Assembly (NCBI GenBank): GCA_937895515.1
Contig: CALAYS010000012.1
Coordinates: 15,853-79,852, forward strand
DNA length: 64,000 nucleotides
Reading direction: 5' to 3'
Source of the DNA: an uncultured bacterium
Lineage (GTDB): Bacteria > Patescibacteriota > Minisyncoccia > Phycocordibacterales > UBA9973
Numbering within the stretch: the stretch's first letter is position 1; every line of letters begins with the position of its first letter. Of the stretch, positions 16,593 through 25,958 are shown one piece after another. The position numbers and the translations under genes were made by a program. The notes below the pieces were generated by a model. That model had not been told where the DNA came from, made no database searches, and saw only the letters and a list, made by a program, of their open reading frames with translations.

Positions 16593-18194
16593 TTAACGGA
16601 ACTTGGGCAAAAGAGCAAGGATAGATTTTTTAATAGTGTTTTTTAGATAAAGTCTATCTTCTGCAATGTGTTTATCATGAACCATACCCAAAATTACATA
16701 TGAACATATTAAGAAAAATCCAAAAATTATGAATGAAAAAATTAAATGAATAATTATTCCGCGATGACCCAAAAGCATTACATATAATATATACCTTGAA
16801 GAGATGGCGACAATTCCAATAGTTACAATGATTTTAAAAATATACAAAAATCCTAAATATGGTTTTTTAATAACTTTATTTTTATGATAAATAATTAAAC
16901 AAACACCCAATGAAATATACTGTGCCAAGCTATAAGAAAGTGGTATTGATAATGCAGTATAAAAACTGCCTTTTAAATGATTAAACGCAAAAAAAGAAAA
17001 AACATACATTAATAAAGCCGACAGTGCATTAGTAACTAACGGCAAAATATAATCGCCTTTGGCATATGATGCCCTTGAAATTAAAAGTATTATATTTTGA
17101 GCATACAAAGAAATAGTAAATATACCTAAAGCTCCGGCTGTTAGCAGTACATCGTGGTTAGTAAATTTACCACTACCAAACAATATATAAACTATCTCAT
17201 AACGAAATAGTATAACCAATGCTGTTAAAACTATTGAGATTAAAAATATTTTTTTAAACCCTCGAGAAAAAATAGAATCAAATAAAATATGGTCACCTTT
17301 GACATAAGCATCGGCTAACTGCGGGAAAATAGTTGTAGTATATGACACACCAATTAATGTATGGAATACGGTTTGCAATGTAAAAGCTAAACTAATAATT
17401 GTAATTGAACCCACTGGGTAAAGTGAAGCAAAATAAGTTAATAAGAAAAAAGTTACAGCTGATGCTATCAAAGACAATGTTCGAAGAAATGATTTTTTTA
17501 AAGTTTGTTTTAATAAACTAAAAGAAAAAGCTTTGTTGATAAACGACAAATACCCCACAAATAAACCTTCTTTTAAAGCTACCGGCATTGAAACCGACAA
17601 ATGCATAATTGACCCCAAGACGACACCCACACAAACCCCACCAATACCCCAAAATGGTCTTAAAAATAAAATCCCAATAACTGCACCCAAATTATATAAA
17701 ATGGGAGCAACACCTACTGCAAAAAATTTACGCTTTTGTTGGGATACACTAGAAATAATTGATGAAAGGGACAAGAAAAATGTTGAAATCAAAAGAATTG
17801 ACCCATAAATAACAATTGAATGTTGAAAGGCTTTTTCAGTATGACCATATAAATGCTTTATTATATAGGGTAAAAAAATCATTACCGCTCCATAAACAAC
17901 AATAAAAAATACAGCAAATGTTGTTAAAAGCTTTTGAAACCAAATTACCCTATCTTCATCATAAAGTTTTTTTGAAAAAAGAGGCACAAGTATAGCGCTA
18001 CTAACAAATGAACCAATAGACAGATACATGAATTCTGGAACCCGAAATGCAGCATAGTAAGAATCCAAGAAAAATCCAGCCCCATAAATATGGGAAAGTA
18101 ATTTATCACGAATAAAACCCAATAACTGTGAGATTAGTGAACTCACCGCTAAAAACAAAGTACTATTAAAAATATTACCGTGTTTATTTTGCAT
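16593..18194 (-). CDS. murJ: Lipid II flippase MurJ/MviN
   Basis: 533 aa from the ATG at 18194; an in-frame GTG at 18203 overlaps the leuS stop and is the alternative. About 14 hydrophobic segments spread along the protein; 'SSLISQLLGFIRDKLLSHIYGAG' at the N terminus is the MurJ/MviN opening signature, and 'FFLDSYYAAFRVPEFM' follows as in the family. It flips lipid-linked peptidoglycan precursor across the membrane. Ends in a short basic tail. Directly behind leuS, probably cotranscribed with it. Confidence 0.93.
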   Translation of the reverse strand: MQNKHGNIFNSTLFLAVSSLISQLLGFIRDKLLSHIYGAGFFLDSYYAAFRVPEFMYLSIGSFVSSAILVPLFSKKLYDEDRVIWFQKLLTTFAVFFIVVYGAVMIFLPYIIKHLYGHTEKAFQHSIVIYGSILLISTFFLSLSSIISSVSQQKRKFFAVGVAPILYNLGAVIGILFLRPFWGIGGVCVGVVLGSIMHLSVSMPVALKEGLFVGYLSFINKAFSFSLLKQTLKKSFLRTLSLIASAVTFFLLTYFASLYPVGSITIISLAFTLQTVFHTLIGVSYTTTIFPQLADAYVKGDHILFDSIFSRGFKKIFLISIVLTALVILFRYEIVYILFGSGKFTNHDVLLTAGALGIFTISLYAQNIILLISRASYAKGDYILPLVTNALSALLMYVFSFFAFNHLKGSFYTALSIPLSYSLAQYISLGVCLIIYHKNKVIKKPYLGFLYIFKIIVTIGIVAISSRYILYVMLLGHRGIIIHLIFSFIIFGFFLICSYVILGMVHDKHIAEDRLYLKNTIKKSILALLPKFR

Positions 18195-18195
18195 A

Positions 18196-20844
18196 CTAAT
18201 CACTAATTTTAATTACAAAATTAATTATTTTATTTGGTATAAAAATAGTACGGACTAATTCCCCGCTTTCAAAATATTTACGGTATTTATCATCCATATT
18301 TATTATTCCAACTATTTCTTCTTGTTTAGTATCTGGTAAAACAGAAACTTCACCACGAAGTTTACCATTGAATTGAACAATTATTTTTTGCATCAAAATA
18401 CGCTCTTTTAGTTTTTTAGATTTTGGCCAATCATTTTTATGAATACTCGATTTAAACCCAAAATTAGAATAAATTTCATCAGTTACATATGGAGCAAAAG
18501 GAGCAAGTAATTTTATAAATAATATAAAATCATCATTGGATATTTCACAATTTTTATCTTCAATTAAACCTAAAAATATCATCATTGCCGATATGGCAGT
18601 GTTAAATTTAAATTCAGCAATATCATTACTTACTTTTAATATTAAATCCTGCAATGCATAAGAAATATCAATATTGGTTTTACTTTTAGATTCCAAAACT
18701 TTTAAACTAGCTCGCCAAACACGCTCGATAAACCGCCGTGAACCCATAATGCTCTCTGTATTCCAAGGTAAATGCGAATCAAAAGGCCCTAAAAACATTT
18801 CATAAACCCGCAGTGTATCTGCACCATAGGTTTTAACTATGTCGTCAGGATTAATAACATTACCCCAGCGTTTACTCATTTTACGGCCATCAGCACCACC
18901 TATCATACCTTGGTGACGAAGTGACTTAAAAGGCTCGTCAGACTTAACTACTCCTAGATCATGCAGTACTTTATGCCAAAAACGTGCGTATAATAAATGC
19001 CCAGTATTATGCTCGGTACCACCTATGTACATATCCACTCCGCCATTTTTACCAAAGAAAAAGTCTAAATTTTCTTTACTTGCAATTTGTTTTTTATTAT
19101 TAGGGTCGGTATACCGCAAAAAATACCAACTGGACCCTGCCCAGCCCGGCATAGTATTTGTCTCATAGCCATTTTTAACCCATTCTTTGGAATTTGCAAG
19201 TGGACTCTCTCCATTACCTGATGGAGCAAAAGATTTTAAATTAGGCAGTACTAACGGAAGATTTTTTACTTCATGAATTAGTCCATCTTTATCTTTATAT
19301 AGTGGTATTGGTTCACCCCAATATCGTTGCCGTGCAAAAATTGCATCCCGCATTTTGTAATTAGTTTTTTTCTTTGCGTAGCCTTTATTAATTACATAAT
19401 TTGAAATTTTTTCCCGATTATCTTTAGCATTTAAACCATTAAATTCTTTTGGTTCTATAAGAAAACCATTTTGGGTATCGGAAAAACATATTTCTAAATT
19501 TTTAACAGCTTTTGCTAATTCTGGATCTTTTGGGAACAATACTGGTTTTAATTTAATATTATATTTTTTAGCAAAAGCAAAATCACGCTCATCATGACAA
19601 GAACATTTTACAATTCCAGTACCATAATCAGCCAAAGCAAAACTGGCTACCCATATTGGAAGCTCTCCATTACCTAGTGGGTCTATAGCATATCTACCAG
19701 TAAAAATACCTTCAACTTCTTTTTCATTATTTTGATTCAAATTTCTTTTATTAGTAATTTCTTTTGCTTGTTTTAAAATATATTCACTATCTTTTAATCC
19801 ATCTACCAATTTAGGTAACAATGGATGATCAGGTGCAATTACAAAAAAAGTATCTGCATAACATGCTTCAAAGTGGGTTGAATAAGTTTGTATTGTTATA
19901 TTTGAATCTTTTACTTTTGCAGAAAAAACTAAACCTTCACTTTTACCTATCCAATTTCTTTGAGTTTCTTTAGTAGAATCCAAAAAATCAACATGATTTA
20001 GACCATCTAACAATCTATCCCCATATGCACTGATGCGCATAAACCATTGGCGCATAGACTTTTTAACAACAGGATATTCTCCACGCTCGGATACTGGACC
20101 ATTAGGTGTATCAACTATTTCATCGTTAGCTAAGACTGTGCCTAAATCAGGGCACCAATTAACTTCAGCATAACCAACATACGCCAAACGATAATTCATT
20201 AAAATATCTTGTTTTTCTAGTTTAGAAAAAGCTTTCCATTCTTTTGCAGTAAATAGGCTTACATCTCCATGTGCAGTATTTTCATTTATAATTTTATTTC
20301 CAGACTTTTCAAAAATTTTTATAAGCTCATTTATATCAAAAGCTTTTTGTTTTTTAGTATCAAAATAACTATTATAAATTTTTAAAAATATTTCTTGGGT
20401 AAATTTATAATATTCTGGGTTATGAGTAGTAACCATTCTATCCCAGTCATAAGAAAACCCAATTATAGAAAGTTGTTTTTTATATTGTTCAACTAGTTTA
20501 TCAGTAAAAGGCCCAGGGTGTTTACCGGTCTTTATAGCGTATTGTTCCGCAGGAAGCCCAAAAGAATCAAAACCCATAGGGTGTAGTACATTGTAGCCCT
20601 GCATTCTTTTCATCCGAGCGTATACATCGGACCCAATATAACCCCGTGGATGCCCCACATGGAGCCCTGCCCCCGATGGGTATGGGAACATATCTAAAAC
20701 ATAATGTGGTTTTAGCTTTTTAGAAATTGCAGATTTTGCATCAAGGGTTTTGTAAACTTTGTTTTCATCCCAAAATTTTTGCCATCTTTTTTCTATCTTA
20801 CTGTGGTCGTAAATTAAATTATTTTTTATTTTCTTATTTTCCAT
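18196..20844 (-). CDS. leuS: Leucyl-tRNA synthetase
   Basis: 882 aa, class I. The HIGH equivalent is HVGH in 'YPSGAGLHVGHPRGY' (about residues 56-70), KMSKR in 'GRKMSKRWGN' (about 672), with a large CP1 editing insertion between them including 'DYGTGIVKCSCHDERDF' and 'PGWAGSSWYFLRYTDP'. The C-terminal anticodon domain is complete. Charges tRNA-Leu. Lies between a DUF5671-like gene (10 bp away) and murJ. Confidence 0.96.
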   Translation of the reverse strand: MENKKIKNNLIYDHSKIEKRWQKFWDENKVYKTLDAKSAISKKLKPHYVLDMFPYPSGAGLHVGHPRGYIGSDVYARMKRMQGYNVLHPMGFDSFGLPAEQYAIKTGKHPGPFTDKLVEQYKKQLSIIGFSYDWDRMVTTHNPEYYKFTQEIFLKIYNSYFDTKKQKAFDINELIKIFEKSGNKIINENTAHGDVSLFTAKEWKAFSKLEKQDILMNYRLAYVGYAEVNWCPDLGTVLANDEIVDTPNGPVSERGEYPVVKKSMRQWFMRISAYGDRLLDGLNHVDFLDSTKETQRNWIGKSEGLVFSAKVKDSNITIQTYSTHFEACYADTFFVIAPDHPLLPKLVDGLKDSEYILKQAKEITNKRNLNQNNEKEVEGIFTGRYAIDPLGNGELPIWVASFALADYGTGIVKCSCHDERDFAFAKKYNIKLKPVLFPKDPELAKAVKNLEICFSDTQNGFLIEPKEFNGLNAKDNREKISNYVINKGYAKKKTNYKMRDAIFARQRYWGEPIPLYKDKDGLIHEVKNLPLVLPNLKSFAPSGNGESPLANSKEWVKNGYETNTMPGWAGSSWYFLRYTDPNNKKQIASKENLDFFFGKNGGVDMYIGGTEHNTGHLLYARFWHKVLHDLGVVKSDEPFKSLRHQGMIGGADGRKMSKRWGNVINPDDIVKTYGADTLRVYEMFLGPFDSHLPWNTESIMGSRRFIERVWRASLKVLESKSKTNIDISYALQDLILKVSNDIAEFKFNTAISAMMIFLGLIEDKNCEISNDDFILFIKLLAPFAPYVTDEIYSNFGFKSSIHKNDWPKSKKLKERILMQKIIVQFNGKLRGEVSVLPDTKQEEIVGIINMDDKYRKYFESGELVRTIFIPNKIINFVIKISD

Positions 20845-20853
20845 TGGTGTATT

Positions 20854-21858
20854 TTAAAGATTGTCTTTTTTGTAAACTGGATAAAATTTAATATCAATAT
20901 TTCTTTTAAAACAATATTGACCTGCTGGGTGATCCCAAGAAAGATTATTAGCATCAGAACTAATAGCAATATCAGTAGCTCCGTAATAAACAGGTGATGT
21001 TTTATAAACATATCCTGATTGATCCATATAGCTTTTAATTACATCAGTTGATAAATTAAAAGTAGTACACAATTCATAATTACGTTTTTTTAAATCTGTT
21101 AATTTATAAGTATATATTGACAAATCTTGATCTGGGAAAGAATAGCTATCATTACCTGGGAATTTATCTAGATCAGCCATGGTTTTAGGCATTTCACCTG
21201 TTGTTTGCCAATAATTAATAACATTATAATTCATAGTTTGAATTGTAGTTTGTCTTTGATCATCAATACGAATTAATCTTTGAGTTTTAGGAGAACCAAT
21301 AAGATAAAATCCAAAAACAATAACTAAAATAGAAACTAAAATCCCAAGGTAAGAAAAAGCTTTACGTGAATGACGTGACCAAACATTATCCCAAGTTAAA
21401 ACATGGAAATAATAAATAAACACCATAGCTGAAAAACCAAACAAAGCCAAAACTTTTGAAATAAATCTAACAGTTACTTCACCTGAAAGAAAATATTTTA
21501 AAAGAGTAATAAGGTCGCCCAAAATAACCAAACCTAAAACAAACAAAACAGAAAGTAACATCCATTTGCGAAGTGGAATTAAAAGATATTCTTTATTTTT
21601 GTTAATTCTTTTTTTATTAATGTATTCTAAAACATAAAGCACAATAATACTGATAATAAAAAAGGCTAAAGAATTTTGAACACCGCTATTTATACTTAAA
21701 TAACTATTTAATGTATCAGGCATGATTCGGTCAAATCCTTTGAAAACTAAAGAGATACAAGATACAAAAGTTGCAATTAAAGAAATTAAAATACCTAATA
21801 ATAAGAAAAAATCTACTGCTTTTAAGTGGGTTTTTGAGTGATGATGTGTATTTTCCAT
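20854..21858 (-). CDS. DUF5671-like multi-pass membrane protein with extracytoplasmic C-terminal domain
   Basis: 334 aa. Five hydrophobic segments in the first 195 residues (about 14-38, 60-81, 97-118, 131-153, 168-190), then a soluble, pilin-like C-terminal domain ('DDQRQTTIQTMNYNVINYWQTTGEMPKTMADL') that resembles the periplasmic end of CPR DUF5671 proteins. Function unknown; frequent in Patescibacteria. The ATG follows a TGCTATAAT box by 8 nt. Runs into leuS with a 10 bp gap. Confidence 0.7.
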   Translation of the reverse strand: MENTHHHSKTHLKAVDFFLLLGILISLIATFVSCISLVFKGFDRIMPDTLNSYLSINSGVQNSLAFFIISIIVLYVLEYINKKRINKNKEYLLIPLRKWMLLSVLFVLGLVILGDLITLLKYFLSGEVTVRFISKVLALFGFSAMVFIYYFHVLTWDNVWSRHSRKAFSYLGILVSILVIVFGFYLIGSPKTQRLIRIDDQRQTTIQTMNYNVINYWQTTGEMPKTMADLDKFPGNDSYSFPDQDLSIYTYKLTDLKKRNYELCTTFNLSTDVIKSYMDQSGYVYKTSPVYYGATDIAISSDANNLSWDHPAGQYCFKRNIDIKFYPVYKKDNL

Positions 21859-21905
21859 ATACGGATATTATAGCAAAAATATAGATATTTTGGTAGAATA
21901 GACCA

Positions 21906-22493
21906 ATGACACCAAAAATACCTAAAAACCGAAACAACGATAAAAAAAGAACCACTATGGCTATTGAGCGTGGAGCCCAAGTTGCTACCCGCTGGATTGG
22001 TTCAACTAAATCATTAGTTGCTCATTCAGTACTTTTTTTATTCTTTTTTTCTTTAGTGATTTTTGGAATAAAAGTTGATACTGTAATGCTTATTTTAACT
22101 ACGATTGTATCACTCGAGGCTATATATCTTTCTATTTTTATTCAAATGTCAGTTAATGATCATTCATATAGATTAGAAGAAGTCTCCGAGGATATTGAAG
22201 ATATTCAAGAAGATATGGGTGAAATTCAAAAAGATGTGGAAGAAATTTCTGAAGATGTCGAAGGTATTGAAAAAGACATTGATGAGATTCAAAAAGATGT
22301 GGATGAAATTCAAGAAGATGTTGGAGAGATTTCAGAAGACGTTGAAGAAATCGGACGAGATATTGAAGAAATTTCTGAAGATGAACAAACCACAGAAAAT
22401 ATAAAATGCGATAATATCGCACTATCAAGAATAGAAGATACACTAACTAAACTAATCAAAGAAATAAACGAACTTAAGAAAACACAAAAATAA
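21906..22493 (+). CDS. DUF1003-like membrane protein with long heptad coiled coil
   Basis: 195 aa. Two transmembrane segments (about 38-55 and 58-79) inside a DUF1003-like block ('AIERGAQVATRWIGS', 'LTTIVSLEAIYLSIFIQMSVN'), followed by about 70 residues of near-exact seven-residue repeats of the type E-I-x-x-D-V-E, predicted as a highly acidic coiled coil. The DNA therefore shows a 21 bp period at about 22180-22380. The start is supported by a TAGAAT box ending 6 nt before the ATG. Function unknown; probably a membrane-anchored rod. Confidence 0.7.
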   Translation: MTPKIPKNRNNDKKRTTMAIERGAQVATRWIGSTKSLVAHSVLFLFFFSLVIFGIKVDTVMLILTTIVSLEAIYLSIFIQMSVNDHSYRLEEVSEDIEDIQEDMGEIQKDVEEISEDVEGIEKDIDEIQKDVDEIQEDVGEISEDVEEIGRDIEEISEDEQTTENIKCDNIALSRIEDTLTKLIKEINELKKTQK

Positions 22494-22510
22494 CCCCTAA
22501 TGGGGTTATT
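22489..22510. terminator. Bidirectional terminator hairpin
   Basis: AATAACCCC-TAAT-GGGGTTATT followed by T-rich sequence on the plus strand and preceded by A-rich on the other, lying between the convergent coiled-coil gene and tsaC. It overlaps the tsaC stop codon. Confidence 0.75.
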
Positions 22511-23084
22511 TTATTACAACTAATCCTTGACGGATGATTTTAGGTTTATCTTTTGTATAATCTACAACAGTTGAAGCAATTCCCTTTTTAGTTCCACCAT
22601 CTAAATACGCATCAACAGTACTGCCAAAATATTTATGGGCTTTGTGGATACATGTTGCAGGTGGAAGACCTTGAGGATTTGCACTGGGGGCTACAATTGG
22701 TCCAACAGAATTAATTATAGAAAACAAATTACGATTAACAGGACCAATCATTCGAAAAGCAATACTACCACTGCCCCGATGAATATATTTAAATTTATTT
22801 TTATTAACTGGCAATATTATACTAACTTTACCTGGCCAATTTTTATTTAAAAAATTATTTTGATTATGATTTAATTTAACTCCAAAAACTTTTAAACTAT
22901 CAATGTTGTTAATTAATACAATCAAAGGCTTGGTATCATCTCGGCCTTTGGCTTTATAAACCTTGTCTACGGATTTTTTATCCTCGGCTTTGGCAACTAT
23001 ACCGTAAATAGTGTCTGTTAAAATAACAGCAATGCCCCCAGAATTTAGGGCTTTAATTACTTTGTTTTTATTGGACTTGATCAT
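22506..23084 (-). CDS. tsaC: Threonylcarbamoyl-AMP synthase (Sua5/YrdC/TsaC)
   Basis: 192 aa, the short YrdC-only form. 'GGIAVILTDTIYGIVAKAED' near the N terminus, 'KAKGRDDTKPLIVLI' with the substrate-binding KxR, and 'GPIVAPSANPQGLPPA' (about residue 128) are family signatures. It makes threonylcarbamoyl-AMP from Thr, bicarbonate and ATP for the t6A37 modification of ANN-decoding tRNAs. A TGGTATAAT box ends 8 nt before the ATG, so transcription is probably nearly leaderless. Confidence 0.92.
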   Translation of the reverse strand: MIKSNKNKVIKALNSGGIAVILTDTIYGIVAKAEDKKSVDKVYKAKGRDDTKPLIVLINNIDSLKVFGVKLNHNQNNFLNKNWPGKVSIILPVNKNKFKYIHRGSGSIAFRMIGPVNRNLFSIINSVGPIVAPSANPQGLPPATCIHKAHKYFGSTVDAYLDGGTKKGIASTVVDYTKDKPKIIRQGLVVIK

Positions 23085-23124
23085 AAATTGATATTATACC
23101 ACAGGTTTAGTATAATTATGTTAT

Positions 23125-23403
23125 ATGGAAAATCCTAAAGAAAAACAACTGCACCTAAATCTAGAGGTCAGAAAAGAACCATCATTTAGAAGCATTACTA
23201 ATGAAGAATTTATATATTTAAGAGACAAATATCATATTGGTCCTGGTTTAACAGTTTTTGTATTAGGTGACCAAGAAGGTGATGAAAAATACAGAGTCAA
23301 CGAACCCACAGGGCAAACAATAGCACAGTGGAAAGAAGAACAAGATAAACTTGACGAAGGATTAAAAGAACTGGAAGACCATAGAACCTATCACCGTAGA
23401 TAA
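23125..23403 (+). CDS. Small acidic hypothetical protein
   Basis: 92 aa, soluble, charged, ending in a Glu/Lys-rich helix ('QWKEEQDKLDEGLKELEDHR'). The central 'FIYLRDKYHIGPGLTVFVLG' may form a small alpha/beta fold. No family recognised. A TATAAT box ends 8 nt before the ATG and a strong terminator follows 18 bp after the stop, so it forms its own transcription unit. Confidence 0.6.
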   Translation: MENPKEKQLHLNLEVRKEPSFRSITNEEFIYLRDKYHIGPGLTVFVLGDQEGDEKYRVNEPTGQTIAQWKEEQDKLDEGLKELEDHRTYHRR

Positions 23404-23421
23404 TATAAAAACTAACACAAA

Positions 23422-23454
23422 AAATAACTTGGAGGTCGGACCTCCAAGTTATTT
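23422..23454. terminator. Strong intrinsic terminator
   Basis: 15 bp perfect stem AAATAACTTGGAGGT with a CGG loop and complementary arm, followed by T-run at 23452-23457; the symmetric A/T flanks make it bidirectional, serving the hypothetical gene on the left and the ychF unit from the right. Confidence 0.9.
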
Positions 23455-23465
23455 TTTAATTTATA

Positions 23466-23552
23466 TTAAAAAGAAAAACTAAAACCAAAGGTTGCAGAAT
23501 ATAGCTTTAATAAAACAATTATGATTATGATGATACAGATTATTCTCCACAT
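23466..23552 (-). CDS. Possible 28-residue single-span membrane peptide
   Basis: ATG at 23552 reads MWRIICIIIIIIVLLKLYS and nine further residues to a TAA, i.e. one very hydrophobic helix with a short tail. It lies between ychF and the terminator at 23422-23454, on the ychF strand. No clear ribosome-binding site; composition bias alone can produce such ORFs, so this is tentative. Confidence 0.3.
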   Translation of the reverse strand: MWRIICIIIIIIVLLKLYSATFGFSFSF

Positions 23553-23591
23553 TAGTTTAGTATGACACTAATATTGAATTTATCCTAAGTT

Positions 23592-24728
23592 TTAAACTTT
23601 AAACTCTATTGTGTCACCGTCTTTTACAATATAGTCTTTACCAACGGTCATAAGTTTACCTTTGGCGCGGGCTTCGGCATAACTACCGGCTTCTAACAAA
23701 TCTTTCCAATACACAACTTCGGCACGGATAAATTTATCACGAAAATCAGTATGGATGGCCATACCTGCAACTGGGGCAGTTGACCCACGCTCGATAGTCC
23801 AAGCCCGTGTCTCTGTCTCACCTGTTGTAAAATAAGTCTCAAGACCTAATAGATGATATGATGCACGGATTAAATCAGTAATACCATCCCCACTTTCTCC
23901 TCCAAATTCACTACGCATCATTTCTTTTTCTTCACCTTCGAAATCTTTTAACTCTTCTTCTATTTTGGCATCAAACAAAACAAATTCCGCTCCTTGGTCT
24001 TGAATTTCAGCTAATAGTTCATTATATATTTGAGGGGCTTCAGTATTTAAATTCTTGGCTCCTGCGCGTGTATTTAGCCCGTAGAGCATTGGTTTAAGAG
24101 TTATAAGCCCAAGTTGCTTCATGGCTTTGAATTCGTCCTCGTCCAATACTGCGCGCCGTGCAGGCATACCGTTTTCAAGCATTGCGTAAACCTTTTCAAT
24201 AGCCGCAAATTCTATAACAGCTTCTTTTACGCCTTTAGATGCGTCTTTTTGGACATTGGCTCGTCTTTTAGTTACAGTATCCAAATCAGCCAAAGCTAAT
24301 TCCATATTAATAACGCTCATGTCTCTTGATGGATTAAAATCAGTATAAACATGTTGCATTTCCCCACCACTTAAAGATTTACCATCCTTACCAATGTTTG
24401 TTATTGGAAAAAGTCTAACAAGATGAAGTATTGCATCAACTTCACGAATATGAGTTAAAAATTTATTACCTAAACCTTCACCTTTACTTGCCCCTTCTAC
24501 AAGCCCTGCAATGTCTACAAATTCAACAACTGCTGGGACTGTTTTTATAGATTTGGAAAATATTCCAAGCAAGTTTAATCTTTCATCTGGCACAGGGACA
24601 ATACCCACTGATGGATCAATAGTACAAAATGGATAATTCTCTGCCGGAACAGATTTTTTAGTTAAAGCGTTAAACAATGTTGATTTACCAACATTCGGTA
24701 GCCCTACAATTCCAATACTTAATTTCAT
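23592..24728 (-). CDS. ychF: Redox-regulated ATPase YchF
   Basis: 378 aa, slightly over the usual 363. 'GLPNVGKSTLFNAL' P-loop (residues 8-21), 'VDIAGLVEGASKGEGLGNKFL' switch region, 'LNTRAG' in place of NKxD as expected for the ATP-preferring YchF/Ola1 group, and a C-terminal TGS domain ('GKLMTVGKDYIVKDGDTIEFKV'). Binds ribosomes; universally conserved. The ATG is 6 nt downstream of an extended -10 TGC-TATATT, indicating a leaderless mRNA. Confidence 0.95.
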   Translation of the reverse strand: MKLSIGIVGLPNVGKSTLFNALTKKSVPAENYPFCTIDPSVGIVPVPDERLNLLGIFSKSIKTVPAVVEFVDIAGLVEGASKGEGLGNKFLTHIREVDAILHLVRLFPITNIGKDGKSLSGGEMQHVYTDFNPSRDMSVINMELALADLDTVTKRRANVQKDASKGVKEAVIEFAAIEKVYAMLENGMPARRAVLDEDEFKAMKQLGLITLKPMLYGLNTRAGAKNLNTEAPQIYNELLAEIQDQGAEFVLFDAKIEEELKDFEGEEKEMMRSEFGGESGDGITDLIRASYHLLGLETYFTTGETETRAWTIERGSTAPVAGMAIHTDFRDKFIRAEVVYWKDLLEAGSYAEARAKGKLMTVGKDYIVKDGDTIEFKV

Positions 24729-24734
24729 AAGGTT

Positions 24735-24740
24735 AATATA
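24735..24740 (-). promoter_or_regulatory. Extended -10 (TGC TATATT), leaderless ychF
   Basis: On the minus strand TGCTATATT is followed by 6 nt (AACCTT) and the ychF ATG. One of a repeated class of promoters in this window with the same spacing. Confidence 0.55.
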
Positions 24741-24768
24741 GCAGAAATTAAGTATTTTTCAAACAAAA

Positions 24769-24797
24769 AAACAAACCCCGCAACGCGGGGTTTGTTT
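24769..24797. terminator. Intrinsic terminator (bidirectional)
   Basis: 13 bp stem AAACAAACCCCGC/GCGGGGTTTGTTT with an AAC loop, directly behind the shorter SBBP gene on the minus strand and upstream of ychF. Confidence 0.88.
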
Positions 24798-24807
24798 AAT
24801 AAATTAA

Positions 24808-25890
24808 TTATTGAACTAAATCAAACTTTGCAAAGAATATATCTTTACCACCATTTGAAGTTAAATTACGTGTAGTTGCACCTGGTGCAAAATCTACAGT
24901 ACCTTCGAATTGTCCAGCAATGTACACATTATTTGATGAATCAATATTTATAGAATTTGCTTGATCATCACCTGTACTACCAATACCAACAGCAGCTATA
25001 TAATTACCTGAATTATCAATAACACTAATGAATACGTCTTTTGCTCCAGCTGAAGTTAAGTTAGCTGTATTTGCACTTGGGTCAAAGTCAGCTGTACCTT
25101 CAAAGTATCCTGTTGAATAAATATTTGCATTTGAATCAAGAACTAATGAATAACCAGTGTCCCATAGATTACCCCCAAAATTTTTAGCCCAAACATAATT
25201 ACCTGATGCGTCTAATTTTGAAATATAAACTTGATCAAGATAAGTTTGTCCACCTGGAGCTGTCATGTTAGCTGTACCTGCACCTGGGTCAAAGTCAGCT
25301 GTACCTGCAAATAGGCCCTTTGTATAGACATTACCATTAGCATCAACTGCTATAGAGTTACCTACTGTCCAACTATTACCACCCATGTTTTTTGCCCAAA
25401 CATAGCGACCATTTGAATCTAATTTAAGAACAAAAGCATTTGCCCCACTTGAAGTAGACAAATTTACTGTTGGTTCACCTGGGTCAAAGTCAGCTGTACC
25501 ATTAAAGTAACCAGTAATATAAACATTACCATCAGTATCAAGACTAATAGCGTTACCATGTTCGTCTGATGTACCACCTATACGGCGCACCCAAACTAAA
25601 TTACCGCTTGAATTTACTTTTTGAATAAATACATCGCCTGCACCTTTTGATGTATAACCTCGTACAGTAGAGCTTGGGTCAAAGTCAGCTGTACCTTCGA
25701 AATACCCTGTAATGTATGTATTTCCTGCTGTATCGACAACAGAAGCCAATGCGACATCTACACCATTACCACCAACGTTTTTAGCGTATGTGTTAGATAG
25801 ATCAGCTGCGCTAACAGTTGAAACTAAACCAAAACCAATAATAATTCCTAATAATATAGAAAATATGGAAAATTTATTTTTGTTAATCAT
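24808..25890 (-). CDS. Secreted SBBP-repeat beta-propeller protein (short paralogue)
   Basis: 360 aa. Signal peptide with hydrophobic core at about 7-28 and probable cleavage after 'STVSA'. The remainder is about six copies of a 50-residue SBBP-type blade: 'GNVYITGYF.GTADFDPG..T.NLTS.G..D.F' then 'KLDSNGNYVWAKN.GG'. Predicted extracellular beta-propeller. It lacks the C-terminal fibronectin-like and peptidoglycan-binding parts of its neighbour, and stretches are nearly identical at DNA level, so it is probably a truncated tandem duplicate. Ligand unknown. Confidence 0.85.
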   Translation of the reverse strand: MINKNKFSIFSILLGIIIGFGLVSTVSAADLSNTYAKNVGGNGVDVALASVVDTAGNTYITGYFEGTADFDPSSTVRGYTSKGAGDVFIQKVNSSGNLVWVRRIGGTSDEHGNAISLDTDGNVYITGYFNGTADFDPGEPTVNLSTSSGANAFVLKLDSNGRYVWAKNMGGNSWTVGNSIAVDANGNVYTKGLFAGTADFDPGAGTANMTAPGGQTYLDQVYISKLDASGNYVWAKNFGGNLWDTGYSLVLDSNANIYSTGYFEGTADFDPSANTANLTSAGAKDVFISVIDNSGNYIAAVGIGSTGDDQANSINIDSSNNVYIAGQFEGTVDFAPGATTRNLTSNGGKDIFFAKFDLVQ

Positions 25891-25958
25891 ATAACAATAT
25901 ACTACTCTTTATGAAAATAAAAAGCAAGTATATTTGGTTTTTGTAAATAGGTGATTTT

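Noticed and set aside
22180..22390. 21 bp periodic DNA resembling a repeat array
   Set aside because: It encodes heptad repeats of a coiled coil; there are no unique spacers, so it is not CRISPR.
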